A DNA stretch of 64,000 nt, taken from Arthrobacter sp. fls2-241-R2A-200 (GTDB lineage Bacteria; Actinomycetota; Actinomycetes; Actinomycetales; Micrococcaceae). Position 1 is the first letter of the stretch. Each line of letters opens with the position of its first letter. The translations under genes and the position numbers were made by a program. The stretch lies in the NCBI RefSeq assembly GCF_030209745.1, contig NZ_JARVRJ010000009.1:186001-250000 (forward strand). Direction: 5' to 3'. Under the pieces are notes generated by a model, which did not search any database, was not told the origin of the DNA, and worked only from the letters and a program-made list of their open reading frames with translations. Below are positions 41,858-51,282 of the stretch, piece by piece.

Positions 41858-42466
41858 ATGGCCATCAGCCTCAAAACCACCTCCGGGAAAATCCTCGCCT
41901 CCGTCGCACTGGTCGGCACCGCAGCCGCCGTCGCCGGCATGGGAACCTACGGCGCGTTCACCTCCTCGACCTCGGCAAGCCAAGCCGTCACCGCCGGAAC
42001 AATCACCATCGCCCTGGGCGCCCCCGGAGTGAATAACACCCTGAACGTCCCCGTCGCAGGACTGCTCCCCGGAGACAAAGTCGAAAAACTCGTCACCCTC
42101 TCCAACACCGGCAACTCAGACCTGAACACCGTGTCCCTGACCACCACCGCCGGAGCCACCGCGTCCCTGCTGACCACCGACACCGTCAACGGCCTGCAAC
42201 TGACCATCGAAAACTGCTCCACCGCCTGGACCGGCGCCGCAGCCCCCTACACCTGCACCGGCACCAAAACCACCGTCCTGGCCTCCGCACCGGTCATCAC
42301 CGCCAACCAGGCCTTGACCAACCTCACCTCCGTCTCAGCGACCAAAACCGACAACCTCAAAGTCACCACCGCATTCCCCACCACCGCGAACGACACCTTC
42401 CAAGGCGCCACCAGCACCATCTCCTTCGCCTTCAACGCCACCCAACGCACCGCCACCACCAAATAA
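41858..42466 (+). CDS. SipW-dependent TasA/camelysin-like secreted protein
   Basis: This 202-aa protein has the broad signal region typical of SipW-type substrates (KILASVALVGTAAAVAGMGTYGAFTSSTSA), followed by a Thr/Ala/Asn-rich beta-sandwich region with two cysteines. Relatives include TasA, the Bacillus biofilm fibre protein, and camelysin. The ATG at 41858 follows AAAGGA. The gene is isolated: no SipW signal peptidase lies in the window, so one elsewhere would be needed. It could form fibres or a surface coat; a structural link to the exopolysaccharide locus is speculation. Confidence 0.8.
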   Translation: MAISLKTTSGKILASVALVGTAAAVAGMGTYGAFTSSTSASQAVTAGTITIALGAPGVNNTLNVPVAGLLPGDKVEKLVTLSNTGNSDLNTVSLTTTAGATASLLTTDTVNGLQLTIENCSTAWTGAAAPYTCTGTKTTVLASAPVITANQALTNLTSVSATKTDNLKVTTAFPTTANDTFQGATSTISFAFNATQRTATTK

Positions 42467-42482
42467 CACCCAGCCGCATACT

Positions 42483-42529
42483 CCAACGGCCCCGACATGC
42501 CTAAGCAGATGGCGTATCGGGGCCGTTGG
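42483..42529. terminator. Bidirectional terminator
   Basis: A perfect 13-bp stem (CCAACGGCCCCGA at 42483-42495, TCGGGGCCGTTGG at 42517-42529) lies between the convergent TasA-like and FAD oxidoreductase genes. Confidence 0.85.
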
Positions 42530-42552
42530 CCTTTAACAGCGTTACGGGCTGG

Positions 42553-43671
42553 CTAGGAAAAACGCCCCGGCCGGAAAGTAGACAGCATCGGGTGCTTGGT
42601 TCCGGTGAGGATCTCGCCGGACAGCAACTCTCCGGCAATGAGGCCCAACGTCGCCCCCGAGTGCGTGAAAGCGACGAAGCAGCCCGGCACCTGGCCGAGT
42701 TCACCGAAGACAGGCTCGCCGTCCCCGGGGATCGGCTTGTAGCCGATCTTCCAGGACGCCGGTTTGAGTTCGGGGTTTCCCGCGATCAGCTTGGACGACT
42801 CATCAGCGAGTTCCTGCACAACATCATCGGGGATACTGAACGAGCCATCCGGGTGCTCGGTGATGCTGTCTTCATACCAGTCGTGATCCAGCGCGAACGT
42901 GTTTCCAGGGTTGGGCCGGACTGCGGCACGCGGAGTGTTCATGACTGCGGTGACCTGGTGCTCCACTGGCTTGGTGACCACCAGCATTGACACCGGGGAA
43001 CCGTTCGGGATGTCCACTCCGAGCGGCTTCACGACGGCGGGCGTCGCTGCGCCGCAGGCTACGAGCACGGCGTCTGCCGGGTAGGTCTCGCCGGCGGATG
43101 TTTCGACGCCGGTGGCCCGGCCGCCGTCGACCGTTACCGAAACCTTGCCCGCATTGAGGATGAGGCGGCCACCCAAGGCGTGGAATTCATCCATGAGGAA
43201 GTTGACCAAGTCCGGCAGGCTGACCCAGCCCTCACCGGGATTGAAAATGGCGATTTCCGGCACGGCACTGGCGTCGATTCCCGGAGTAACCGCGGCAATG
43301 TCTTCGGGTGCCAGGAGCTTCGAATCGTATCCAATGGATTGCTCATAGGCGTGGCGGGCTTGTGTGACCTCGCCGTGCCCTTCTGCATTCCACATCAAGC
43401 CTCCCCCGAATTGGAGCCACTCACGGCTTGGGTCGGCGGCGAACAGCGTACGGTACCGGTCGACGCCGGCCACGCGCAGCTGGTGGTACGGGGTGGACCG
43501 TTCTCCCGCGGAGTTGAGCCAGGACAGCGACCGGCCGGTTGCTTCGCTGGCCAGCCCTTGCTCTGTCAGCAGTGTGACGGAGGCGCCTTCGCGGAGCAGG
43601 TGGACAGCGGTGGATACGCCCAGGATGCCGCCTCCGATGACGGCGACGTTCTTGGTAACTGTGGAGGACAT
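42553..43671 (-). CDS. FAD-dependent oxidoreductase, D-amino-acid-oxidase (DAO) family
   Basis: This 372-aa flavoenzyme has the N-terminal FAD motif VIGGGILGVSTAVHL and the DAO-family C-terminus (CFVAFTHSGATLGLIAGELL). Such enzymes oxidise amines or amino acids (glycine, sarcosine, D-amino acids, opines or fructosyl amino acids), releasing an imine and hydrogen peroxide or feeding another acceptor. The ATG at 43671 has AAGAGAG upstream. It is last in an operon with an ABC importer and a sugar-type dehydrogenase, which suggests a substrate joining an amino group to a sugar or polyol. The exact compound is unknown. Confidence 0.88.
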   Translation of the reverse strand: MSSTVTKNVAVIGGGILGVSTAVHLLREGASVTLLTEQGLASEATGRSLSWLNSAGERSTPYHQLRVAGVDRYRTLFAADPSREWLQFGGGLMWNAEGHGEVTQARHAYEQSIGYDSKLLAPEDIAAVTPGIDASAVPEIAIFNPGEGWVSLPDLVNFLMDEFHALGGRLILNAGKVSVTVDGGRATGVETSAGETYPADAVLVACGAATPAVVKPLGVDIPNGSPVSMLVVTKPVEHQVTAVMNTPRAAVRPNPGNTFALDHDWYEDSITEHPDGSFSIPDDVVQELADESSKLIAGNPELKPASWKIGYKPIPGDGEPVFGELGQVPGCFVAFTHSGATLGLIAGELLSGEILTGTKHPMLSTFRPGRFS

Positions 43672-43702
43672 GGGTGTTCTCTCTTTCAGGTTCTGATGCT
43701 GC

Positions 43703-44746
43703 TTACGCGAAAGCGTGGATGTTTTCGATGATCTTGAGGGCTTCGAGCGCTTCGGCCGGCTGCACGGGAAGCGGCCCGTTTCCCCTGAGGGAAGCCGCGA
43801 GCTCCGTGTAGAACCTGGGGTAGTCGCCCTTCTCTGCTGGAACGGCTGTGCTGGAGCCGTCCACGCCCAGCAGCCCCCATGACTCCGGGCCCTCCACACC
43901 GTAGGAGGGGTCCGTCGGCGAAGCGCCCGCAGCCAGATCGGGTTCCTGGCTGTCGAGTCCCCACTTGGTGTATCCGGCCTTGGCGCCGAGTACGTGGAAA
44001 CGCGGGCCTACCTGTGCGGCCATGCCGTTCATCCACAGCCGGGAGCGCACCCCGGACTCATGGCGGAGCGATACGAATGCTTCAGTGTCGGCGGCGTCCG
44101 GGTACGGCCCGTGGTTGGCCGTTTCGCCGTAACTTTCCGCTACGGGTCCGAAGAGCTGGATCGCTTGGTCGATCAGATGGGCGCCCAGGTCGTGAAGTAT
44201 TCCGCCCCCTTCGGCCAGGGTGGACGAATCGCGCCAATTGCCGAAGCCTTCCGGCCGCCACCATTCAAGGCGGGATTCGAAGGTCCGGACCTCGCCGAGT
44301 GCTTCTTCACGCAGCAGCTTTCGAAGCGTCAGGAAGTCAGCGTCCCACCGACGGTTCTGGAAGACCGTCAGCTGCACTCCGGCGTCGGACGCTTGGGATA
44401 CCAGCTCTTCACCGTGGGTGACCGTAGTGACGAAAGGTTTGTCCACCACTACGTTGAGCCCGTGGGCAATGGCCGTGGCGCCGAGCTCCAGATGCGTCAC
44501 AGGCGGCGTGGCGAGTACCACGAGATCGAGCTCACCTGCCAGTGCAAACATGTCCTCGGGGGTAGGAACGATCCTCGCGTGAGGGTACAGCCGACCCACA
44601 GCCGCGGCGCGTTCGGGGTCCGCCGTCACAATGACGTCCAGAGAGTATTCCGCATCCGCTTGGATAAGCGGCGTGTGGAAGACCCTGCCGGCCACCCCAA
44701 ACCCGACGACGGCGGTCCGGATGGGCGCCGCCGCTACCGCGCCCAT
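43703..44746 (-). CDS. Gfo/Idh/MocA-family oxidoreductase
   Basis: This 347-aa NAD(P)-dependent dehydrogenase has the Rossmann motif GFGVAGRVFHTPLI, the family EKP-like VVDKPF and the active-site stretch GGGILHDLGAHLIDQA. Substrates are typically sugars, inositols or related polyols. The ATG at 44746 shares a base with the ATPase stop (TGATG). It lies between the importer genes and the FAD oxidoreductase, so it probably performs one oxidation step on the imported compound or its product. Confidence 0.9.
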   Translation of the reverse strand: MGAVAAAPIRTAVVGFGVAGRVFHTPLIQADAEYSLDVIVTADPERAAAVGRLYPHARIVPTPEDMFALAGELDLVVLATPPVTHLELGATAIAHGLNVVVDKPFVTTVTHGEELVSQASDAGVQLTVFQNRRWDADFLTLRKLLREEALGEVRTFESRLEWWRPEGFGNWRDSSTLAEGGGILHDLGAHLIDQAIQLFGPVAESYGETANHGPYPDAADTEAFVSLRHESGVRSRLWMNGMAAQVGPRFHVLGAKAGYTKWGLDSQEPDLAAGASPTDPSYGVEGPESWGLLGVDGSSTAVPAEKGDYPRFYTELAASLRGNGPLPVQPAEALEALKIIENIHAFA

Positions 44747-45534
44747 CAGAGGACTTCCGAAAGGAAGCGTTGGAGGCGTTCACTGCGGGGGTTGTCGAAG
44801 AGCTGGGTCGGCGTGCCGATCTCCACCACTTCGCCTTCGTCCATGAACACCACTTGGTCGGCAACTTTGCGGGCGAACCCCATCTCGTGGGTTACCACCA
44901 GCATCGTCATCCCCCGGCGGCCAAGGCCAGCCATGAGGTTAAGGACGCCTTTAACGAGTTCGGGGTCCAGGGCGCTGGTGGCTTCGTCGAAGAGCATGAC
45001 CTCGGGTTCCATGGCCAGCGCCCGGGCGATCGCGACGCGTTGTTGCTGGCCGCCTGAGAGGTCGCGCGGACGGTGGTCGGCTCGTTCGGCGAGGCCGACT
45101 TCGGTCAGCCGTCGCTGCGCGCGCTGCCTGGCTTCTGCCTTGGACATTCCCTTGACGCTCCACAGGGCGAGCGCCACGTTATCCAGTGCCGTGTGGTCCG
45201 GGAAGAGGTTGAAGTGCTGGAAGACCATGCCAATGCGGGCCCGCAGGATATCCGGCTTGACCTTGAGTGCGCTCTCACCGGCGAGGAGAACGTCTCCGCT
45301 CTTTGGCTCGTGCAATCGGTTCACTCCGCGCAGCAGCGTGGACTTGCCGGAACCGGAGGGCCCGATGATGCAGGTGGTAGTGCCTGGCGCTACGTTCAGG
45401 CTGACGTTCCGGAGTACTTCCACATCCCCGTAGGCCATGGTCAGGTTCTGCAACTCCAAGCTGGAGCCATGGAACTTTTCGATGTCCGGAGCGGATTGGC
45501 TTGGGTTGGCGTTGGTGCTGCTGGTGAGGTTCAC
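44746..45534 (-). CDS. Polar amino acid-type ABC transporter, ATP-binding protein
   Basis: This 262-aa ATPase is of the GlnQ/HisP type, with Walker A GPSGSGKST, VFQHFNLFPDHTALDN, signature LSGGQQQR, Walker B VMLFDEATSALDPE and the switch His in VVTHEMGF. The GTG at 45534 overlaps the permease stop by 4 bp. The first 25 residues are extra and disordered. It drives uptake with the permease at 45531 and the binding lipoprotein at 46356. Confidence 0.94.
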   Translation of the reverse strand: MNLTSSTNANPSQSAPDIEKFHGSSLELQNLTMAYGDVEVLRNVSLNVAPGTTTCIIGPSGSGKSTLLRGVNRLHEPKSGDVLLAGESALKVKPDILRARIGMVFQHFNLFPDHTALDNVALALWSVKGMSKAEARQRAQRRLTEVGLAERADHRPRDLSGGQQQRVAIARALAMEPEVMLFDEATSALDPELVKGVLNLMAGLGRRGMTMLVVTHEMGFARKVADQVVFMDEGEVVEIGTPTQLFDNPRSERLQRFLSEVL

Positions 45535-46319
45535 GTGTTGCTCCCGGTGATGAGCGGCGAGGCCGCATCGAGTTCCTTGACTTCGTTCAGTCCGCTCGTA
45601 GGTGCGGAAGGGCGACGGCGGCCGGTGCGGAACTTGTTGTCGAAGTAGTTGACCAAGTGGGTCAGTGGCACGGTGATGACCAAGTAGAAGATGCCGGCCA
45701 TGACCAGCGGGGACAGGTTGCCTGAAAGCACGGCGGCATCCTGGCCTACCCGGAACAGCTCACGTTCACTGACCAGGAGGCCAAGGAAGTAGACCAACGA
45801 GGAGTCCTTCACGATCGCGATGAATTGGTTCACCAACGCCGGGAGCACGCGCCGCACTCCTTGCGGGACCACCACGAGGGCCATGGACTTGGAGTAGCTC
45901 ATGCCCAAGGCACGGCATGCTTCACCTTGGCCCTTGTCCACGCTGAGGATGCCGGCCCGAAAAATCTCGCCGATGTACGCACTGGCGATCAAACTCAGCG
46001 CGATGATTCCGAGCGGGTACGGAGAGGGCCCGAAGACCGACTGGCTCAACCGGGCAAACCCCTGGCCGATCAGCAGGATGGTGAGGATGGCCGGGAGCCC
46101 CCGGAACAGGTCCGTGTAGATTCGCGCAGGCAGCCGGAGCCAGGCGGACCGCGAGATTCCCATAACGGCCACAATCATGCCCATCACCACACCGATGATG
46201 GTTGCCGAAAGGGAGATGATCAGGGTGTTGAGCAGGCCAACTCCGAGGAGTTGGGGCAGAACTTCGACCATTGCGTTGAAGTCGAAGAATGTGCGGCTGA
46301 TGGTATCGAGCCAATCCAT
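45531..46319 (-). CDS. Polar amino acid-type ABC transporter, permease
   Basis: This 262-aa HisM/GlnP-type permease has about five helices and the coupling loop GEACRALGMSYSKSMALVVVPQGVRRVLPALVNQ. It is the only permease in the operon, so a homodimer is likely. The ATG at 46319 lies 36 bp downstream of the binding-protein stop. The C-terminal 35 residues are a polar tail that overlaps the ATPase start. Confidence 0.93.
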   Translation of the reverse strand: MDWLDTISRTFFDFNAMVEVLPQLLGVGLLNTLIISLSATIIGVVMGMIVAVMGISRSAWLRLPARIYTDLFRGLPAILTILLIGQGFARLSQSVFGPSPYPLGIIALSLIASAYIGEIFRAGILSVDKGQGEACRALGMSYSKSMALVVVPQGVRRVLPALVNQFIAIVKDSSLVYFLGLLVSERELFRVGQDAAVLSGNLSPLVMAGIFYLVITVPLTHLVNYFDNKFRTGRRRPSAPTSGLNEVKELDAASPLITGSNT

Positions 46320-46355
46320 TGAGTGCTCTCAGACGTTGGTTGTCGGGCCCAGCGG

Positions 46356-47222
46356 TTACTTGCTGGCGGTCGGTGAGGGGCTGGAGGTTTGCTCTGCCTT
46401 GGGCAGGTACTGCTCGGGCATGGGCGAACCCGGGAACCACTTCTGGTAAAGCTTCTTCCAGGTGCCGTCTTCCATGGCCGCAGCGAGGCCCTTGTTCAAG
46501 GCGTCCTTGAACGCTGGCTTGTTCTTTGCGATCGCAAATCCGGCCGGGGCATCAAAGGAAGGAATGTCCGCAGCGCTGACGAGCCCAAACTGGTCCTTGT
46601 AGGCCTTGGCTGCCTCGTAGTCCAGGAAGTGTGCATCCACGGCACCGCTGTTGACGGCCGATATTGCCGTGTTGTTATCGGGGAACCTGACCAACTGGGC
46701 GGAGGGGAAGTTCTTTACCGCGTAGGCCTCTTGGAGGGTTCCTTGCACCACTCCCAAGCGCTTTCCGTTGAGTCCGCCGACATCCTTGATGCCCGATGTT
46801 TTGGTGGTGATCACGGTCAGGTACCCGGCCAGGTAGCCATTGGAGAAGTCCACGGTCTGCTTGCGCTTGTCCGTGATGCCGATGGCTGCCACTCCGACGT
46901 CGAACTGTCCGTTGGACACGGCAGCAAGCAGGCCGGAGAAGTCCTGTCCGGTAAAGACGACCTTGTCCACGCCGGCGCGGTGGGCCACGTCTTTGAACAG
47001 TTCGACGTCGAAGCCGGTGAAGTTACCCGAACTGTCGGTGAAGGTGTAGGGCTTGGAGTCGCCCAAGCTGGCAACGCGGATGGTGCCGGGCTCGATCAGC
47101 CCGTAGGGGTTATTGGCCGAGGTGGAGCTGGCCGTTGAGGATCCTGCACACCCTGAGAGCGCGAGGAGGGCTGCCACTGCGGCAGCAACAAGGGCTGCCG
47201 GGCGGAAGTTCAATGTGATCAC
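46356..47222 (-). CDS. Family 3 amino acid-type substrate-binding lipoprotein
   Basis: This 288-aa protein has a signal peptide with lipobox (LSGC, about residue 25) and a family 3 binding domain ([20 protein letters not shown] and [21 protein letters not shown]). These bind amino acids, opines or related amines. The start is a GTG at 47222; a TTG at 47234 four codons upstream is the alternative, and neither has a strong ribosome site. It heads the importer-dehydrogenase-oxidase operon and faces the LacI gene across a nested inverted repeat. Confidence 0.9.
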   Translation of the reverse strand: MITLNFRPAALVAAAVAALLALSGCAGSSTASSTSANNPYGLIEPGTIRVASLGDSKPYTFTDSSGNFTGFDVELFKDVAHRAGVDKVVFTGQDFSGLLAAVSNGQFDVGVAAIGITDKRKQTVDFSNGYLAGYLTVITTKTSGIKDVGGLNGKRLGVVQGTLQEAYAVKNFPSAQLVRFPDNNTAISAVNSGAVDAHFLDYEAAKAYKDQFGLVSAADIPSFDAPAGFAIAKNKPAFKDALNKGLAAAMEDGTWKKLYQKWFPGSPMPEQYLPKAEQTSSPSPTASK

Positions 47223-47282
47223 AGCGTTGTCCAATCGTGGGAGGGAGCGCGGTGCTGTCAGGAGCCGCTGAAATATATTGCT

Positions 47283-47342
47283 CGATGTGGAGTCTTGCTG
47301 AGTCCGGTCTCAGTCCCTAGGATTGAGACCGGACTCACATCG
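47283..47342. promoter_or_regulatory. Nested inverted repeat, candidate LacI operator
   Basis: A perfect 14-bp inverted repeat (TGAGTCCGGTCTCA at 47299-47312, complement at 47324-47337; 11-bp spacer with CCTAGG at its core) is flanked by outer arms CGATGTG (47283-47289) and CACATCG (47336-47342). It lies between the binding-protein gene and the LacI regulator. Each 14-bp arm is itself close to palindromic (TGAG...CTCA), so it may hold two regulator sites. Confidence 0.6.
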
Positions 47343-47402
47343 ATTGATTGAAATGTAGCGGACATCACAAACCCGCGTCAACACCCCACCCGAAAGGTGA
47401 AC

Positions 47403-48491
47403 ATGAACACTGACGGATCCCGACGGCGGGACGTAACGGTGGCCGACGTCGCCAAGGCCGCAAAAGTCTCAAAGGCGCAGGCGGCTCGGGCGCTCGGCAA
47501 TTACGGGGCCGTCAGCGATGATGTCCGCGAACGGGTCATCGCCGCTGCCGAAGAACTCGACTACCGGCCCAATGAGCTCGCTCGCAGCATGAACACGGGA
47601 AGATCGAACACCATCGGCGTGGTGGTGGGCGATATCGAAAACCCGCACTTTGGCCTCGCCACCAGGGGAATAACGGATACCGCAAAGGCGAGTGGCTACA
47701 ACGTCATTCTTATTAACACTGACGAAGAACAGTCTGCGGAGGTAGACGCGGTACGGGTACTCCTGGATAAGCGCGTGGACGGACTCATTGTCGCACCGGC
47801 GTCCTCGGTAGAAACGGCCCACCTGAAACAGGTGAGCGATTCCGGCCGTCCGCTCGTATTGCTGGACCGCGCCGCCGAAGGCCTCGATGTTGAGACATTT
47901 GCCGTGGACATGTCCACCATCTCTTACGAGTCGGCCAAATACCTGATCGAGGAAGGGCATCGGCGGATCGCCTTTGTCTCAACGATCCGCGCAGAAGGTC
48001 CATACGAGGCCGGAATGACGCTCGACTCCTCCCAGATCTCGGACCGCCTGGACGGGATCCGCCGGGCCTTCGAGGAAGCGGGGCTTACTCACCCTGCGGA
48101 CCTGGTGCGGCTCAATGCCGGCGGTTCGGCGTCAGTCAAGGAGATCACCTCAGAACTCCTGCGGGGCCCGGAGGCAGCTACCGCCATCATCGCCTCTGAC
48201 GGCTTGATTGCCCTTGGTGTGGTGGAAGCCATCCAGGAGGCCGGCCTTTCCATCCCCAAGGACGTGTCATTCCTCATGTATGACGATTTCGCCTGGACCC
48301 GGCTCACCACTCCACCACTGACCGTTATTTCCCAGCCTGCCTACGACATGGGAGCCGCGGCGGCCGCGGCATTGATCCGACACATCGAGGGCCGGAAGGC
48401 CAGCGCCCCCAGGCCGGAGCTGGTGGCGCACTTGGTCAAGAGGGGTTCGGTGGGAGTCGCGAGATCCGTGGACGTAATGAGTCAGTCCTAA
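47403..48491 (+). CDS. LacI-family transcriptional regulator
   Basis: This 362-aa regulator has an N-terminal LacI helix-turn-helix (TVADVAKAAKVSKAQAARALGNYGAVS) and hinge (ELDYRPNELARSM), then a periplasmic-binding-protein-like sensor domain. The ATG at 47403 is preferred over the GTG two codons earlier because GAAAGG lies 5 bp before it. It is divergent from the ABC importer, Gfo/Idh/MocA and FAD oxidase operon and probably represses it until a sugar-like ligand binds. Confidence 0.93.
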   Translation: MNTDGSRRRDVTVADVAKAAKVSKAQAARALGNYGAVSDDVRERVIAAAEELDYRPNELARSMNTGRSNTIGVVVGDIENPHFGLATRGITDTAKASGYNVILINTDEEQSAEVDAVRVLLDKRVDGLIVAPASSVETAHLKQVSDSGRPLVLLDRAAEGLDVETFAVDMSTISYESAKYLIEEGHRRIAFVSTIRAEGPYEAGMTLDSSQISDRLDGIRRAFEEAGLTHPADLVRLNAGGSASVKEITSELLRGPEAATAIIASDGLIALGVVEAIQEAGLSIPKDVSFLMYDDFAWTRLTTPPLTVISQPAYDMGAAAAAALIRHIEGRKASAPRPELVAHLVKRGSVGVARSVDVMSQS

Positions 48492-48511
48492 ACGCGAGGG
48501 CAACGGAGGAA

Positions 48512-49645
48512 TCACACCTCCACATCGCCCGCTTCCGGTTCATCCGCAGAGCGAACCTCGCTCTTAATGATCCCCAGCTGCTCGAGCTGGGCGGACATGC
48601 CGGCGCCGTCGGGAGCATAGATCCAGGGAACTCCCGGGGTGGGCTGTCCCCCCGATTTTGACCGCCCGCCGGCGAGCACTGCTTCGCTGGCGGAGAGCTG
48701 GCGGATGGCGATTGCCCGCACATTGTCCGGATGGCGCTGCGCGAACTCGGAATAGATGGCCTCATCATGTTGGCCATCGTCACCCACCAGCAGCCACTTG
48801 ATGTTGGGAAACTCCGTGGCAAGGCGCTCCAAGGAAGACCTTTTATGCTCCTGTCCGCTGCGGAACCAGCGATCGGGCGTGGGACCCCAATCGGTGAGGA
48901 GCTTGGGTCCCGCAGGGTAGAGGTTGCGGGACAGGAACCGGGAGAGCGTGGGGGCCACGTTCCAAGCTCCGGTGGACAGGTAGAGCACCGGAGCCGAAGG
49001 AGCCGTGCGGGCGATCCGTTCGTAGAGGACGGCCATGCCAGGGGTTGCGGTCCTGGCATGTTCGTTGAGGACAAACGTGTTCCACGCCGCCAGGAACGGG
49101 CGGGGCAACGCGGTCACCATGACGGTGTCGTCAATGTCGGAAACCACGCCGAAGTCGGCGTCGTCGGCCACAATCTCCACGGGCGCCTCCACCATGGTGG
49201 AGGCGCCGGATTGAAGGCTGATGGTGTGCCAACCGGCGTCGAGGATTACCGGAATAATTGCATCAACGACGCCACCGCGATCCGCTACGACCTCATGGAC
49301 CGCGCCTGCGATGCCTACCTGCACAGCCGCATGTGCCACCGGGGCACTGGTGAAGTTGCGCCAACCCCGCATGCTCTCTTGGAGCGGTTTGGCGTGTCCG
49401 GCGGCGTCCCTTGGGTCGCTGCGGACGACGCGTGCCAACACCCGCACCCAGGTGGTGCTGCCATAACCGGTATAAGGGATGACGGTCTCCACCCGGCCCC
49501 GACGGATGGCCAAGCGCGTCTGCAGACCCAGCCACGCGTCGTCGAGCCGCATCGCGATATGGCGGGCCTGCGCGCGGGGAGGGACCGCGCAGCTGCTATC
49601 GACGGCGGCGGACTCTGGACGCGGGCTCACGGAACGGGGAGGCAT
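48512..49645 (-). CDS. APP1-type (DUF2183) phosphatase-domain protein
   Basis: This 377-aa protein has a C-terminal domain of the yeast App1 phosphatidate-phosphatase type. The HAD-like motif SDIDDTV (first Asp nucleophile), LYLSTGAWNV and VGDDGQHDEAIY are in order. The N-terminal half (about 40-190) is a beta-rich region found in bacterial homologues. The ATG at 49645 is the first in a sensible context; the longer ORF runs into tetR. Phosphatidate or another phosphoester could be the substrate. It ends 20 bp from the convergent LacI gene. Confidence 0.85.
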   Translation of the reverse strand: MPPRSVSPRPESAAVDSSCAVPPRAQARHIAMRLDDAWLGLQTRLAIRRGRVETVIPYTGYGSTTWVRVLARVVRSDPRDAAGHAKPLQESMRGWRNFTSAPVAHAAVQVGIAGAVHEVVADRGGVVDAIIPVILDAGWHTISLQSGASTMVEAPVEIVADDADFGVVSDIDDTVMVTALPRPFLAAWNTFVLNEHARTATPGMAVLYERIARTAPSAPVLYLSTGAWNVAPTLSRFLSRNLYPAGPKLLTDWGPTPDRWFRSGQEHKRSSLERLATEFPNIKWLLVGDDGQHDEAIYSEFAQRHPDNVRAIAIRQLSASEAVLAGGRSKSGGQPTPGVPWIYAPDGAGMSAQLEQLGIIKSEVRSADEPEAGDVEV

Positions 49646-49670
49646 GCGTCCAGTCTGGCACGGCTGGGGC

Positions 49671-50249
49671 TCAAGGGGCAGCCGCAGCTTCCTTGCCCAA
49701 AGCCGCGTCGATGAGAACCACGGCTGCCTCCCTGGCCTGTCCGGCGGCATCCGCGGTTCCTGCGATGGCCGCCGTGGTTTGCGCTCCTTCAGCGAGGATG
49801 GAAAGCTGTGGGGCCAAGTACGCCGGGCCGCCTGCATCCCCCACTAAATGCGCCACGTAATGCTGAAACGATTCCTTGTGCTCGCGGGCATATTCGGCCA
49901 CTTCCGGGCTGATGGCACCGAGTTCGGCGAAACTATTGATGAACCCGCAGCCACGGAATGAATCGTCGCAGAACCATCCCGCGAGGTAATCGAAGATGGC
50001 CAGTAACCTGGCGCGCGGATCCGCTGCCAACCGCACCCGGGCGTCCAGTCCCTCTGTCCAGGACTGATGTCGCCGCTCAAGGACGGCCATGACGATACTG
50101 CTTTTCGATGGAAATTCCTGGTACAGCTTCTTGAGCGAAACCCCCGCCGCCGTGCGCAACTCGTCCATCCCCACGGACTGGATGCCCTTGGCGTTGTAGA
50201 GCTCGTCCGCCGTCGCGACAATGCGCGCGCGGACCTCGGAAATATCCAT
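49671..50249 (-). CDS. TetR-family transcriptional regulator
   Basis: This 192-aa protein has the TetR helix-turn-helix (SVGMDELRTAAGVSLKKLYQEFPSKSSIVMAVLE) and a helical ligand domain. The ATG at 50249 is natural. It is divergent from an alpha/beta hydrolase gene, and the 95-bp gap holds two matching palindromes. It therefore probably represses both itself and the hydrolase until an organic ligand is present. Confidence 0.92.
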   Translation of the reverse strand: MDISEVRARIVATADELYNAKGIQSVGMDELRTAAGVSLKKLYQEFPSKSSIVMAVLERRHQSWTEGLDARVRLAADPRARLLAIFDYLAGWFCDDSFRGCGFINSFAELGAISPEVAEYAREHKESFQHYVAHLVGDAGGPAYLAPQLSILAEGAQTTAAIAGTADAAGQAREAAVVLIDAALGKEAAAAP

Positions 50250-50269
50250 GCACCCATACTACTTGAACT

Positions 50270-51178
<909 letters not shown>

Positions 51179-51207
51179 CGCTTGCCGGTCGCCCGACCGG
51201 GCAATAA

Positions 51208-51262
51208 CGACGGCGGCAGGTCGCCCGGGTAACTCAAAACCCAAGCCGGCCTGCCGCCGTCG
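51208..51262. terminator. CGACGGCGG-family hairpin terminator
   Basis: CGACGGCGGCAGG (51208-51220) pairs with CCTGCCGCCGTCG (51250-51262), with further pairing of GGGT and ACCC in the loop. It lies between the convergent hydrolase and MFS genes. Confidence 0.8.
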
Positions 51263-51282
51263 ATGCTTCCCTCCTGGGCCAG

